A stretch of DNA of 64,000 nt from Acidimicrobiia bacterium (GCA_022820505.1 JAJEFK010000021.1:124001-188000), one strand, 5' to 3'. Shown: positions 34,743 to 44,063, numbered from the stretch's first letter. Notes: a model not told the origin generated them from the sequence alone. Program-made: numbers and translations.

Positions 34743-35525
34743 GTGAACGATCAGGCTGCGTGGCCCATCGACACGCACATCCTTCACCGGCGAGACGCCG
34801 ATCGGAGCTACCAGCTCTGGGTGGCGTGTCCGATGGGCTACCGGGCCGACGCCTCCCAGCCGTACCCGCTCGTCGTCTGCTGTGACGCGCCGTGGACGTT
34901 CGGCACGGCGGTGGACACCACCAGGATCCTGTCGATGTCGCGGGAGACGCCGCGCTGCGTGGTGGCCGGCATCGCGCACGACACAGCCGACATGCGCGAG
35001 ATGCTCGACCTGCGCGCGATCGATTACACGGTGACACCGGCGGAAGCCCCGCCGATGACCGGCATTCGCGCACCTGCCGCCGAGACCGGCCAGGCCGAGC
35101 CCTTCCGCCAGTGGCTTGCCAGCGATGTGATGCCGCTGCTGTACGACCGGTACCACGTCGGCGAGCCGACCTATGTCGGCCATTCGTTCACAGCGCTCTT
35201 CGGCCTGCATGTGCTGTTCAACGCACCCGACATGTTCGCCCGCTACCTGCTGGCCAGCCCATCGGTGTGGTGGGACTACGAGGTGATGTTCCGGCTTGAG
35301 GCCGAGCACGCCGAGGCGGGCGGCGATCCCAAGGTGAAGGTCTTCATGTCGATGGGTGAGAATGAGACCGACGAGTACTCGCCCCAGGCCAAATTCCACG
35401 ATCAGTTCTCTGCCCGCGGTTACCGCAACATCGATCTGACCTGGCATGTCTTCCCCGACGAGAACCACAACACCGTGGTCGGCCCGGCCGTCAGCCGGGG
35501 GCTCCGGGTGCTCTACGCCGACTGA
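34743..35525 (+). CDS. alpha/beta-hydrolase, esterase-D-like
   Basis: The product is 260 residues from GTG 34743; the frame is open further up but lacks a sensible start there. The nucleophile elbow is G-H-S-F-T-A-L-F-G near 143-151, in the G-H-S-x-x-G-L-F manner of esterase D/IroE/Fes-like hydrolases, with V-F-M-S-M-G-E-N-E strand near 202-210 and a late E-N-H-N-T-V holding the catalytic His. The second Gly of the usual elbow is replaced by Thr-Ala. It has no signal peptide and is probably cytoplasmic. It is divergent from the carboxylase operon and precedes the nucleoside importer genes by 25 bases, so it may be co-transcribed with them. Confidence 0.75.
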   Translation: MNDQAAWPIDTHILHRRDADRSYQLWVACPMGYRADASQPYPLVVCCDAPWTFGTAVDTTRILSMSRETPRCVVAGIAHDTADMREMLDLRAIDYTVTPAEAPPMTGIRAPAAETGQAEPFRQWLASDVMPLLYDRYHVGEPTYVGHSFTALFGLHVLFNAPDMFARYLLASPSVWWDYEVMFRLEAEHAEAGGDPKVKVFMSMGENETDEYSPQAKFHDQFSARGYRNIDLTWHVFPDENHNTVVGPAVSRGLRVLYAD

Positions 35526-35550
35526 CCCCCTGCGCACGCTCTAAGTTCGC

Positions 35551-36735
35551 GTGATCGCGAGCGGCAACGCAGAAGGCGACGGGGGGATGGCGCGCACAGC
35601 ACCAGAAGCCGATGACACAGACGCGCCCGGCGACATAGCGGTCAGCCGCCTGGCGCGCCTGATGCGCCCCTTCGTTGGCGTTGCCGTGCCCGCCTTCGCT
35701 GCAGTCGCTGCCCTGCTGGTGGGCGCCGTCATGCTGCTCGCCTTCGGCGCAAACCCCCTGGTGGCCTACGGCGAGCTGGTCACGGGTGCCTTCGGCAGCG
35801 CCGACAACCTTGCGGACACTGCGGTGCGGGCGATGCCGCTGGCTCTCGTCGGTGTCGGCATCTGCATCGCCTTCCGCACCGACGTGATCAACATCGGCGG
35901 CGAGGGCCAGATCATCCTGGGAGCGATCACCGCCACGGTCACTTCGATGGCCTTCGACGACGTGCCGCGGGTATTGCTGGTGCCCATGGTGATCGTGGCG
36001 GGGGCGATCGGCGGCGGCTTCTGGGGTGCGATCCCCGGGGCGCTCAAGGCCTATGCGGGCGTCAACGAGATCCTGTCCACGATCATGATGAACCTCGTTG
36101 CGTTCCACTTCCTGAGCTTCCTGCTCCAGGATCTCCTGATCGAGCCGGGTGCCATCAAGATCCAGCAGACACGCCGGCTCAGCCCCAACGCCGACTTGCC
36201 GCTGCTCCCCGGAGGAACCCGGCTGCATATCGGCGTGCTCATCGCGATCCTGGTCGCAGTGTTGGGCTACCTCCTGCTGTTCCGCAGCGCGCTCGGCATG
36301 CGATTGCGGGCCGTCGGCCACAACCCCGATGCATCTCAATACGCCGGCATGGCCGTGAAGAAAAGCGTCACCCAGGCACTTGCGTTCAGCGGCGCCTGCT
36401 GCGGCATCGCCGGGGCAGTGCTGGTGTTCGGCAGCGAATCGCACCGGCTGATCGGTGAAGGCGGCGCGGCGGCGTTCACACAGAACGCCGGCTTCAACGG
36501 CATCGTGGCGGCACTGTTCGGTGCGCTCCATCCGATCTTCACGGTGCCTGCGTCGTTTCTGTTCGGGGGAATGCTCACCGGCGGCAGCGACATGCAGCGG
36601 GCAGTCCAAGTGCCTGCAGCATTGGTGGTAGCGCTGAACGGCGTCGTGGTGGTGTTCGTGGTGGGGAGTCTGCGACTGCGCGACCGGCTCAGGACGTGGG
36701 CGGGCGAGGTCTCGAGCTACGGAGGCCGGGCGTGA
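35551..36735 (+). CDS. ABC transporter permease 1, BMP/nucleoside type
   Basis: The product is 394 residues from GTG 35551; ATG 35587 is an alternative. It is the larger permease of a simple-sugar/nucleoside importer (YufP/NupP-like). After a hydrophilic head it has about nine helices, with A-F-R-T-D-V-I-N-I-G-G-E-G-Q near 108-121, the V-N-E-I-L-S-T-I-M-M-N segment near 171-181, and R-A-V-G-H-N-P-D-A-S near 252-261, the loop contacting the ATPase. Its stop overlaps the next permease start by four bases. Purine nucleosides are the best guess from the BMP binding protein downstream. Confidence 0.92.
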   Translation: MIASGNAEGDGGMARTAPEADDTDAPGDIAVSRLARLMRPFVGVAVPAFAAVAALLVGAVMLLAFGANPLVAYGELVTGAFGSADNLADTAVRAMPLALVGVGICIAFRTDVINIGGEGQIILGAITATVTSMAFDDVPRVLLVPMVIVAGAIGGGFWGAIPGALKAYAGVNEILSTIMMNLVAFHFLSFLLQDLLIEPGAIKIQQTRRLSPNADLPLLPGGTRLHIGVLIAILVAVLGYLLLFRSALGMRLRAVGHNPDASQYAGMAVKKSVTQALAFSGACCGIAGAVLVFGSESHRLIGEGGAAAFTQNAGFNGIVAALFGALHPIFTVPASFLFGGMLTGGSDMQRAVQVPAALVVALNGVVVVFVVGSLRLRDRLRTWAGEVSSYGGRA

Positions 36736-37664
36736 GCGACTTCTTCACCGTCAGCGTGCTCGTCGCCACCTTGGCGTCCGGCATCCGGCTGGCGACGCCG
36801 TTCCTGCTGTCGGCACTGGGCGAGACCATCGGTCAACGAGCCGGCGTGCTGAATCTGGGCGTCGAAGGCGTGATGCTCATCGGCGCGTATGCCGCCTACA
36901 TCACGGCGCTGCGGACCGGCAGTGTCGTCGCTGGCGTGATTGCGGCCATGGCCGCCGGGGCGGCGATGGGTGTGGTGTACGCCTTCATCACGGTGGTCAT
37001 GCATGCCACCCAGGGCATCAGCGGCATCGGCATCTTCCTGTTCGGTCTGGGCTTCACCGATCTGCTCTTCCGTCAGCAGGTGGGCACGCCGGTGCCGATC
37101 GACGGCCTCCGGGGCCTCGACATGGGCGGGCTCTCGGACCTGCCGGTCGTGGGCGAGTTGTTCTTCCAGCACAGCGTGCTCACCTACGTGGCATTCGCCC
37201 TCGTGCCGGTGGTGTGGTTCGCCATGAACCGCACGACGTTCGGGCTCAACGTGCGAGCCGTGGGCGAGACGCCCGAGGCCGCCGACACCCTCGGCGTGCG
37301 AGTCAACGTGGTGCGCACGCAGGCGATCATCATCGGCAATGTCATGGCGGGCCTCGCAGGCGGCACCTTGGCTCTCGATGTCGGCATCTTCCAGCAGAAC
37401 CTCACCTCGGGGCAGGGGTTCATCGCCGTGGCGCTCGTGTACTTCGGGGCGTGGCGCTCGAGCGGTGTCATGGCGGGGGCGCTGTTGTTCGGCGTCGTGT
37501 CGTCCACCGTGCTGCAGCTCAAGACGCTCGGCATCATCGTCGGCGCCAATTCGACCATTGCTGCGATGGCGCCCGCGATCCTGACCATCGTGGTGCTCGT
37601 GCTCGTCAGCCGTCGCATCGGGGCGCCGTCTGCTCTGACGGTTCCATTCGAACGAGACAACTGA
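36732..37664 (+). CDS. ABC transporter permease 2, BMP/nucleoside type
   Basis: The product is 310 residues. GTG 36732 lies in a GTGA overlap with the previous gene. It is the shorter permease (YufQ/NupQ-like): A-L-G-E-T-I-G-Q-R-A-G-V-L-N-L-G-V-E-G near 29-47 and R-A-V-G-E-T-P-E-A-A-D near 177-187 are the family phrases. It pairs with permease 1 in a heterodimeric pore. The 191-base gap that follows holds no gene; it probably carries a separate promoter for the binding-protein gene, whose start is marked by a GGGAGGGG ribosome site. Confidence 0.92.
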   Translation: MSDFFTVSVLVATLASGIRLATPFLLSALGETIGQRAGVLNLGVEGVMLIGAYAAYITALRTGSVVAGVIAAMAAGAAMGVVYAFITVVMHATQGISGIGIFLFGLGFTDLLFRQQVGTPVPIDGLRGLDMGGLSDLPVVGELFFQHSVLTYVAFALVPVVWFAMNRTTFGLNVRAVGETPEAADTLGVRVNVVRTQAIIIGNVMAGLAGGTLALDVGIFQQNLTSGQGFIAVALVYFGAWRSSGVMAGALLFGVVSSTVLQLKTLGIIVGANSTIAAMAPAILTIVVLVLVSRRIGAPSALTVPFERDN

Positions 37665-37855
37665 CGGCGGCCGCACCGGATCCCTCAAGTGTTCCCTCAA
37701 ACTGGGCCGCGCAGAGCATTGCGCGTACGGGAGCATCGCGCCCATTCGGGGTCGCCTAGCATCGCCGGCAGGCCCGGGGCTCCGCCGAGCCGCGCCGTAC
37801 GGCAGCGCACAGATCCGGCGAGAGCCCGTGACAGGGTCGATCCGGGAGGGGTCAC

Positions 37856-38854
37856 ATGTTCCGAAACACCACACGCAGATCGCTCGCAGCCAAGCTCGTA
37901 GCGGTCGCCGCAGTCGTACTGCTGCTCGCTGCGGGCTGCACCGGCGCCGATGAGGAAGAAGCGGGTCCGATCCGGATCGCCATCGTCGCACCGAGCGCCA
38001 GCAACGACTTGGCATTCACGCAGAGCATGGTCGACGCAGTGAACGCGGTCGGCGAGACGCGCGAGATCGAAGTCGCGGTCACCGACGGCACATTCATCGT
38101 GGAGGAAGCTGCTGCTGCGATCCGCGGCTACGCCGAGGACGGCTTCGACTTGGTGATCGCGCACGGCAGCCAGTACGGCGGTCCGCTCGAGGAGATCGCT
38201 CCTGACTTCCCGGACACCTCCTTCGCATGGGGCACCGCGGTCGACTTCAAGGGCCTCGACAACGTCTTCGCCTACACGGTCCGCTCCGATCAGGGCGGGT
38301 ACGTATCTGGCACTGTCGCAGCCCAGATCACCAGCACTGGGGTCGTCGGCGTGATCGGTCCGATCGAGGTCGGCGACGCCAAGCTGTACGTCGACGGCTT
38401 CGCGGCCGGCGTAGCGGCACAGGACTCGTCGGTGACGACCAACATCGTCTACACCGACTCGTTCAGCGATGTGGCGCTCGCAGCCGAAGCCGCCCAAGCC
38501 CACATCTCCAACGATGCCGACGTGCTGACCGGCTCGGCGCAGATGGTCGTGGGTGCGACCGGCGTCGCCAACGAGCACGGCGTGGCGTGGTTCGGCACTC
38601 AGGCCAATCAGACGGCGCTCGGCGAGAGCATCGTGGTGGCTTCGCAGGTGTACCACTGGGAGGTGCTGCTCAACGAGATGATCGACAAGATCGAGGCCGG
38701 CACGCTCGGCGGCGAGGTGATGACCGCCACGCTCGCCAACGGCGGCATCGTCATCGAGTTCAACGACGGCTATGGCCTCGATGCCGCGGTCCAAGAGGCT
38801 GCTGAGGCAACCATCGCGGGCATCGCGGACGGCTCGATCTCGACCGGCCAATAG
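37856..38854 (+). CDS. BMP-family substrate-binding lipoprotein
   Basis: The product is 332 residues. Signal peptide with R-R-S at 7-9, hydrophobic core and lipobox L-A-A-G-C with Cys28, then an acidic tether D-E-E-E-A. The BMP/PnrA fold follows: I-A-I-V-A-P-S-A-S-N-D near 40-50, F-D-L-V-I-A-H-G near 95-102, and D-Q-G-G-Y-V-S-G-T-V-A near 144-154 matching the G-Y-L-A-G strand. It binds nucleosides or related ligands outside the membrane for the two permeases and the ATPase encoded around it. Alternative ligands such as autoinducer-2-like furanoses cannot be excluded. Confidence 0.92.
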   Translation: MFRNTTRRSLAAKLVAVAAVVLLLAAGCTGADEEEAGPIRIAIVAPSASNDLAFTQSMVDAVNAVGETREIEVAVTDGTFIVEEAAAAIRGYAEDGFDLVIAHGSQYGGPLEEIAPDFPDTSFAWGTAVDFKGLDNVFAYTVRSDQGGYVSGTVAAQITSTGVVGVIGPIEVGDAKLYVDGFAAGVAAQDSSVTTNIVYTDSFSDVALAAEAAQAHISNDADVLTGSAQMVVGATGVANEHGVAWFGTQANQTALGESIVVASQVYHWEVLLNEMIDKIEAGTLGGEVMTATLANGGIVIEFNDGYGLDAAVQEAAEATIAGIADGSISTGQ

Positions 38855-38939
38855 CAGGCAGGACGAGATTGAACGGCCACCACCGACAAGCCGAACACGC
38901 CGAGCGGAATCCGCTGGCCTGATCGGCGGCACTTCGGGG

Positions 38940-40544
38940 ATGGTCGAACCAGCAGACAACACGGCGGCCGGGGCCACGGTGCCGCTCTCAGCTACGGCTG
39001 AGTTGCGGGGCCAGGCCCCGGCCTTGCCGATGCTGGAGATGACCGGCATCACCAAGCGATTCCCGGGTGTCGTCGCGAATGAGAACGTCAACCTGGTGGT
39101 CCAGCCCGGCGAGGTGCACACCTTGCTGGGGGAGAACGGGGCGGGCAAGAGCACGCTCGTGAAGATCCTCTACGGCCTGTACCGGCCCGACGAGGGCGAG
39201 ATCAAGATCGGTGGGGAGCCGGTCGACATTCCCTCTCCGGCCGCCGCGATCGACCACGGCGTCGGCATGATCCACCAGCATTTCATGCTGGTCCCGACGC
39301 TGACGGTGGCCGAGAACGTGGCGTTGGGCCTGCATGGGCGTCGGGGCCTGGCAGACATGGGTCCCGTGCGCGAGCGGCTGATGGAGGTGTCCGAACGCCA
39401 CGGTCTCGCCATCGACCCTGATGCGTACATCTGGCAGCTTGCCGTTGGCGAGCGTCAGCGGGCGGAGATTCTCAAGGCGCTCTACCGGGAAGCACGGCTT
39501 CTGGTCCTCGACGAGCCGACGGCCGTGCTCACGCCTCCCGAGGTCGACGACTTGTTCGCCACGCTGCGATCGCTGACCGACGAAGGCCGCGGGCTCATCT
39601 TCATCTCCCACAAGCTGGCCGAGGTCATGGTGATCTCCGACCAGATCACCGTGCTGCGAGACGGTCAGGTCGTGGGGCGCACCACGCCGGCGGAGACCAC
39701 GCGTGAGGGTCTGGCGTCGATGATGGTGGGGCGAGAGGTGCGCCTGGGCCGCGAGGTGCCCGATCAGGATGCCGGCGACCAGCGTCTGGTCGTGGACCGC
39801 CTCCGAGTCCGCGGCGACCGGGGGAACATCTCGCTCGACGACTTTTCTGTGCAGGTGGCGAGCGGGGAGATCGTCGGCATCGCCGGCGTGTCGGGCAACG
39901 GCCAGCGCGAGCTGGCCGAAGCGATCTTCGGCCTGCGACCCGTCGAGTCCGGCACCGTGCAGGTTCGCGGCGAGACCATCGCTGCACCGTCGCCGAAACA
40001 GGTGCGCCGACGCGGGGTCGCCTTCGTGCCCGAGGAACGCATGCGCCACGGCGCCGTCGGCGAGATGAGCGTGTCGGAGAACCTGATGCTCGTCGACTAC
40101 GACAAGCCGCCGTTCGTTCGTGGCGGGCTGCTCCAGTTCGGCACCATTGCCGAGCGCTGCTGGGAGCTGGTGCGCCGCTTCACCGTCAAGACCCCAGCAC
40201 TGAGCACCGAGACCTCGCACCTGTCGGGCGGCAACATCCAGAAGGTCGTCATCGCCCGGGAGTTCTCGGCCGACGCGGACGTACTCGTCGTGGCACAGCC
40301 GACCCGCGGCATTGACATCGGCGCAGCCGAGTATGTGCACGAACGCCTGCTGGAGAAGCGAGCGGCGGGCGCTGCGATCCTGCTCATCACCGAGGATCTC
40401 GACGAGGCCATGCAGCTCTCGGACCGGGTCGTGGTGATCTTCGAGGGTCAGGCCATGTGCAACCTGCCTCGTGCGGAAGCCACCACCGACCGTGTCGGCC
40501 TGCTCATGACCGGCGTCAGCGAGGAGGCTCCCGCGCCCGCCTGA
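38940..40544 (+). CDS. ABC transporter twin-ATPase protein, BMP/nucleoside type
   Basis: The product is 534 residues from ATG 38940; the open frame above is leader. It has two nucleotide-binding domains in tandem. The first has G-E-N-G-A-G-K-S-T near 61-69, and Walker B L-V-L-D-E-P-T near 188-194, with the signature weakened to A-V-G-E-R-Q-R. The second has a Walker A variant G-V-S-G-N-G-Q, signature L-S-G-G-N near 424-428, and V-V-A-Q-P-T-R for Walker B. A degenerate second site is normal for RbsA/YufO-type proteins. It powers uptake by the two permeases and completes the importer in the order permease, permease, binding protein, ATPase. Confidence 0.93.
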   Translation: MVEPADNTAAGATVPLSATAELRGQAPALPMLEMTGITKRFPGVVANENVNLVVQPGEVHTLLGENGAGKSTLVKILYGLYRPDEGEIKIGGEPVDIPSPAAAIDHGVGMIHQHFMLVPTLTVAENVALGLHGRRGLADMGPVRERLMEVSERHGLAIDPDAYIWQLAVGERQRAEILKALYREARLLVLDEPTAVLTPPEVDDLFATLRSLTDEGRGLIFISHKLAEVMVISDQITVLRDGQVVGRTTPAETTREGLASMMVGREVRLGREVPDQDAGDQRLVVDRLRVRGDRGNISLDDFSVQVASGEIVGIAGVSGNGQRELAEAIFGLRPVESGTVQVRGETIAAPSPKQVRRRGVAFVPEERMRHGAVGEMSVSENLMLVDYDKPPFVRGGLLQFGTIAERCWELVRRFTVKTPALSTETSHLSGGNIQKVVIAREFSADADVLVVAQPTRGIDIGAAEYVHERLLEKRAAGAAILLITEDLDEAMQLSDRVVVIFEGQAMCNLPRAEATTDRVGLLMTGVSEEAPAPA

Positions 40545-40610
40545 TCGTTGAGCGCCGGGCCCCGGGAGTGGGGCAGAATGGGCGCACAGGGGCAACGGGG
40601 AGGCCGCGAC

Positions 40611-41777
40611 ATGACGGTGACCGAGACCACATCCGCAACCCAGGACCGCAGCCGCGGACCCAAGCCGGCCAACGGCAAGGTGCCGGTGTACGACGCTGAC
40701 GCGCACATCGCCGAGCCGACGTCGGTGTGGGAGGAGTACGCCGATCCCAAATACCGTGATCTGATTGCGCAGTGCCGGATCATGGGTGACGGCAGCGATG
40801 CCATGTTCGTCGAGGGCAAGAGGCTGCGCAACGGCATCGCGCCGGCCTGCATCCCGCACGCCTATGGCACCGACGTCACCTGGGACGACATCGTGCCCGG
40901 CAGCTACGACCCGGCCGCTCGCTTGTCGGTGATGGACGACGAGGGCCTCGACGCGGCGCTGATGTTCCCGTCGCTCATGCTGATCTCAGGTGACATCAAC
41001 GACCCCGATATCGCCGTCGAGAATGCCCGTGCCTACAACCGCTGGATGACCGACTTCTGCTCGGAGGATCCGAACCGGCTGTTCGGCATGGGCGTGTGCC
41101 CGTTGCAGTCGATCGACGGGGCAGTCGAGGTGATCGAAGAGGTCGCCAACGCAGGTCTGACCGGCATCACCTTCCGACCCGAGCGGTATAACGGGCTTGA
41201 GCTGTTCTCCGACGAGATGAACCGCGTGTGGTCGGCCGCCGAGCACCACGACCTGACGGTCGGCATCCACGGCAGCTTCGGCTCAGGAATGCCGAGCTTC
41301 GCCAAGACCCGCTACGAGAACCAGTTCTACGTCCATATGGTCTGCCACCCGTTCGAGCAGATGGCCTCGGTGATGGAGATGGTGTCCTCGGGCGTGCTCG
41401 ATGATCACCCGATGCTGCGAGTGGGGTTCTTCGAGTCGGGCTTGGGCTGGCTGCCGTACTGGCTCGACCGTCTCGACGAGCACAAGGAGGCCATGGGTCA
41501 CCTCGTGCCCCGGCTGAAGCGCGACCCCACCGAGATCTTCTCCGAGCAGTGCTTCGTGACCATGGAAGCCGGCGAGGGCGAAGCCTTCGAGCAGGTCGCC
41601 GCGATGGGCCTGGCGCACACCGTGGTGTGGGGATCCGACTACCCGCACTACGACTGCACCTTCCCCGGCGCGCTCGCCGAACTGAACGAAACCTTCGAGA
41701 GCTTCGACGACGAGGTGAGCAGCCTGCGCGACGAGGTCGTCTACACCAACGCCCGCCGATTCATGGGGCTCTCGTAG
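40611..41777 (+). CDS. amidohydrolase (ACMSD-like metal-dependent hydrolase/decarboxylase)
   Basis: The product is 388 residues from ATG 40611, behind GGGGAGG at 40597-40603. It has the amidohydrolase-2 barrel: Y-D-A-D-A-H-I-A-E-P near 27-36 (D-x-H in place of H-x-H, as in many actinobacterial members), central G-I-H-G-S-F and V-C-H-P-F-E segments near 220 and 245, and W-G-S-D-Y-P-H near 343-349 with the catalytic Asp. Members cleave C-N or C-C bonds (decarboxylation) of aromatic or cyclic acids and often travel with LLM oxidoreductases, as here. The final 22 codons are repeated at 45272-45339. Substrate unknown. Confidence 0.9.
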   Translation: MTVTETTSATQDRSRGPKPANGKVPVYDADAHIAEPTSVWEEYADPKYRDLIAQCRIMGDGSDAMFVEGKRLRNGIAPACIPHAYGTDVTWDDIVPGSYDPAARLSVMDDEGLDAALMFPSLMLISGDINDPDIAVENARAYNRWMTDFCSEDPNRLFGMGVCPLQSIDGAVEVIEEVANAGLTGITFRPERYNGLELFSDEMNRVWSAAEHHDLTVGIHGSFGSGMPSFAKTRYENQFYVHMVCHPFEQMASVMEMVSSGVLDDHPMLRVGFFESGLGWLPYWLDRLDEHKEAMGHLVPRLKRDPTEIFSEQCFVTMEAGEGEAFEQVAAMGLAHTVVWGSDYPHYDCTFPGALAELNETFESFDDEVSSLRDEVVYTNARRFMGLS

Positions 41778-41779
41778 CC
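41712..41779 (+). repeat. left copy of a 68-bp direct repeat
   Basis: Bases 41712-41779, the last 22 codons and stop of the amidohydrolase gene, recur at 45272-45339 with 65 of 68 identical (differences at 41718, 41725 and 41759). The two copies enclose 3.5 kb holding a nuclease, VapBC, a relic and an LLM gene. It is either a recombination/duplication scar or an insertion boundary. Confidence 0.9.
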
Positions 41780-41781
41780 AC

Positions 41782-43293
41782 TTGCCAAACGATCTGCCGC
41801 TGGAGTTGCCCCCGGTCAAACCGTGGGAGCAGCGCGCCAATGGCGTTCTGCCGCTCGCTGGCGGGTACATGCGGTACTTCGACACGTTGGCTTGGATTCT
41901 GCAGCAGTGCCGCGATGATCGCCTGGATCAAGGCGAACTCCAGCAGCGCTATATGGCGGCCTACTCATTGGACGCGTACGTGGCGTTAGTGCAGATCCAA
42001 GGGTTGCAGAAGTACGGACTCTTGGAGAAGGAATCGGATCACATCATCGCAACGTCGCCGAGCGACCGTTGGCTGGCAACGGAGCGAGCGGAGTTCATCA
42101 TCGGAACGATGCATGCGAACCTGAAATTCGTCGGCGAGTTGCTGCATGAGATTCGGCAGCCGAGAACACGGAAGTCACTCTTGGAGGCGGCGAACACGCG
42201 CTACGGATTCGGTTGGCAGAAGGATTCGCAAGTCGCGTACCGACTCGGCTGGTTGAGATCTGCCGGATTCGCACAGCAGAGGGCCGGCAACACATACGAA
42301 GCAACGCGAGCTGGGCTGAATTTCTTGGAGTGCATCGAGGTGCATCAGCCCGAGGTCGTGCCTGCTCCGGCTTCGCCGCCTCCCGTCGCGTCAACGGCGC
42401 CCCGAGCGGGGTCGCCGACACATCCGCAGGCGCACACCGGTGCTGCTGAGATTGCAGAGCGTTTGCGAACGTTGGCATGCGATGGTGCCAGACACAAGGA
42501 TTTTGAGGCTGCTGTGCGCGATGCCTTCGAATTTCTGGGATTCGCCGCTGAACTCAGAAGCGGTTCGGGGCAGACCGACGTGCTCATCAGCGGACTTCGC
42601 AAGATCAATGCCAGCGGCCGTGCGCATATGGCTCCCAGCCGCTACACGGCTGTTGTTGAGGTCAAGGCCGTTGGCAACGGGCGCCTTACTTCGAACCAGG
42701 TCAATCTGTCGACCATCAAGAAGCACAGAGATGATCACGGTGCCGAATACGCACTTGTAGTCGGACCAGGACCGGCAGGGCAGTTGATCGGCTACGCGAG
42801 AGATGAGGGCATCGGTGTGCTCGCTTCAGAGCAACTCGAAGAGATCGTGCTTGCACAGGCTGAAGTGCCGCTGCCAGCAAGGGACTACCAATCACTGTTC
42901 GCTGATGCTCAAGGCCAGCCGCAAGGTGGAACCGTTGATCGGCAGCAATTGGAGGAAGTCCGAGAAGGGCACAAGAATCTGCGCGACCTGCTACTCGGCG
43001 TGTCCCGTGCCGTTTCCGAGATCGACGCAAGTAGCGCCGGTACGACGATTGCGCCGGTCGTGCAGTTCGCGCTGAATCAGGATGGGATTTCCGCGCCAAT
43101 TGAGGAGGTCGAAGCGGCGCTCAACGTGCTAGCGATGCCGTGGCTTGATGGGCTCAAGCTTGTTGAGGACGGCTCGCACCGGCACTTCGTTCCCGCTACG
43201 ACACCGCGGCTGCTTGCACAGCGATTGCGGTGGTTAGCTGATGCCTTTGACGAGGCGGCGGACCAAGAAGGTGGGACTCCCGAGTCGGGCTGA
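41782..43293 (+). CDS. restriction-type endonuclease, PD-(D/E)XK fold
   Basis: The product is 503 residues from TTG 41782 (4 bases after the amidohydrolase stop); the first ATG-encoded Met, residue 30, is an alternative. The N-terminal ~185 residues look like two winged-helix modules (Y-R-L-G-W-L-R-S-A-G-F near 152-162). After a Pro/Ala/Ser linker (~190-220), residues ~230-345 are a nuclease core: D-F-E-A-A-V-R-D-A-F-E-F-L-G-F near 234-248, G-Q-T-D-V-L-I near 256-262 and V-V-E-V-K-A near 292-297, giving the D...E-x-K set. A helical tail follows. The lower GC and unrelated neighbours indicate acquisition. No methyltransferase is adjacent, so it may be a solitary (perhaps modification-dependent) restriction enzyme. 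Confidence 0.75.
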   Translation: MPNDLPLELPPVKPWEQRANGVLPLAGGYMRYFDTLAWILQQCRDDRLDQGELQQRYMAAYSLDAYVALVQIQGLQKYGLLEKESDHIIATSPSDRWLATERAEFIIGTMHANLKFVGELLHEIRQPRTRKSLLEAANTRYGFGWQKDSQVAYRLGWLRSAGFAQQRAGNTYEATRAGLNFLECIEVHQPEVVPAPASPPPVASTAPRAGSPTHPQAHTGAAEIAERLRTLACDGARHKDFEAAVRDAFEFLGFAAELRSGSGQTDVLISGLRKINASGRAHMAPSRYTAVVEVKAVGNGRLTSNQVNLSTIKKHRDDHGAEYALVVGPGPAGQLIGYARDEGIGVLASEQLEEIVLAQAEVPLPARDYQSLFADAQGQPQGGTVDRQQLEEVREGHKNLRDLLLGVSRAVSEIDASSAGTTIAPVVQFALNQDGISAPIEEVEAALNVLAMPWLDGLKLVEDGSHRHFVPATTPRLLAQRLRWLADAFDEAADQEGGTPESG

Positions 43294-43295
43294 GT

Positions 43296-43712
43296 TCAGG
43301 TGACTGGTTCGATGGCGAGCCGTTCGACGGGCTGGCCGGTGATCTCCGCGATGAGTTCGAAATCCTTGTCGACGTGCAGAACGGTGAGTCCGGCGAGTTC
43401 AGCCGACGCCGCGAGCAGGAGATCGGCAATCGACGGCGCACGGTGCAGCCCTGCACGCGCGAGGGACAATTGGACCTCGACCGCTCGATCCTGGGCGTGG
43501 GTTGACAAGTACTCGGTCAGCATGCTGTTGAGAGGGAATGCCGCCGACTGCCGCTCATGATCTTCGGCAGAGCGAGCGGAATAGCCGAGTTCCAGCCGCG
43601 TGATGATCGAGATTCGTACCAGTCCGCGCTGTATTCGCGAGAACCACTCAGCGACATCGGATGCGGTATCGAGACGAACTAGCGCAGAGGTGTCAATGAG
43701 CCACGCTGTCAC
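43296..43712 (-). CDS. vapC: VapC-type PIN-domain toxin RNase
   Basis: The product is 138 residues from GTG 43712, which overlaps the antitoxin stop (GTGA). PIN-domain acidic residues are all present: L-I-D-T-S-A-L (Asp7), R-L-E-L-G-Y (Glu in first half), S-I-A-D-L-L-L-A near 94-101 and H-V-D-K-D-F-E near 115-121. Such toxins cut tRNA or rRNA when freed from the antitoxin. The pair sits in the 3.5 kb repeat-bounded block, fitting a role in keeping that block. The stop is 2 bases from the convergent nuclease gene. Confidence 0.92.
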   Translation of the reverse strand: MTAWLIDTSALVRLDTASDVAEWFSRIQRGLVRISIITRLELGYSARSAEDHERQSAAFPLNSMLTEYLSTHAQDRAVEVQLSLARAGLHRAPSIADLLLAASAELAGLTVLHVDKDFELIAEITGQPVERLAIEPVT

Positions 43713-43948
43713 CGCCACGCGCCGGCCATGATCTCTGGATCTCGGGCGTCGGCAAACGTCTCGGCAAGCCTGCGGAAGCACTCCAGGGGATCTTCGGGCC
43801 CGGGGGTTTCGACGGCACGTGCTCGGTCGCGTTCGCGCAGGAGCACTCGGTGTATGTAGTCCGCTCGCGAGAGTCCCGCCCGGTCCGCGTTCGCATCGAC
43901 CGCAGCGACAACATCGTCCGGGACATTCGGAATCAGCATGTCTGCCAT
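43709..43948 (-). CDS. vapB: VapB-type ribbon-helix-helix antitoxin
   Basis: The product is 79 residues. The N-terminal half is a FitA/MetJ-Arc type ribbon-helix-helix: M-L-I-P-N-V-P-D-D-V then A-D-R-A-G-L-S-R-A-D-Y-I-H-R-V-L-L near 21-37. The C-terminal tail (P-E-D-P-L-E-C-F-R-R-L and D-P-E-I-M-A-G-A-W-R) is the part that wraps the toxin. GGGAGG lies about 7 bases before the ATG. It would bind its own promoter as a complex with VapC. The order antitoxin-toxin with 4-nt overlap is standard. Confidence 0.92.
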   Translation of the reverse strand: MADMLIPNVPDDVVAAVDANADRAGLSRADYIHRVLLRERDRARAVETPGPEDPLECFRRLAETFADARDPEIMAGAWR

Positions 43949-44063
43949 CTTCGACCTCCCGCTTCTCGTTGATATGCGACTCTAGCGATGCCTGTCGAAG
44001 GTAAGAAATCGATTACTGCTGCGCTAGGTCCGCGCTGGGACGAAGCGTCGATTCGGCTGCAGC

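Noticed and set aside
37665..37855. Riboswitch ahead of the nucleoside-binding lipoprotein gene
   Set aside because: I looked for purine-riboswitch-like pairing and conserved joining segments and found none; only a GGGAGGGG ribosome site is clear.
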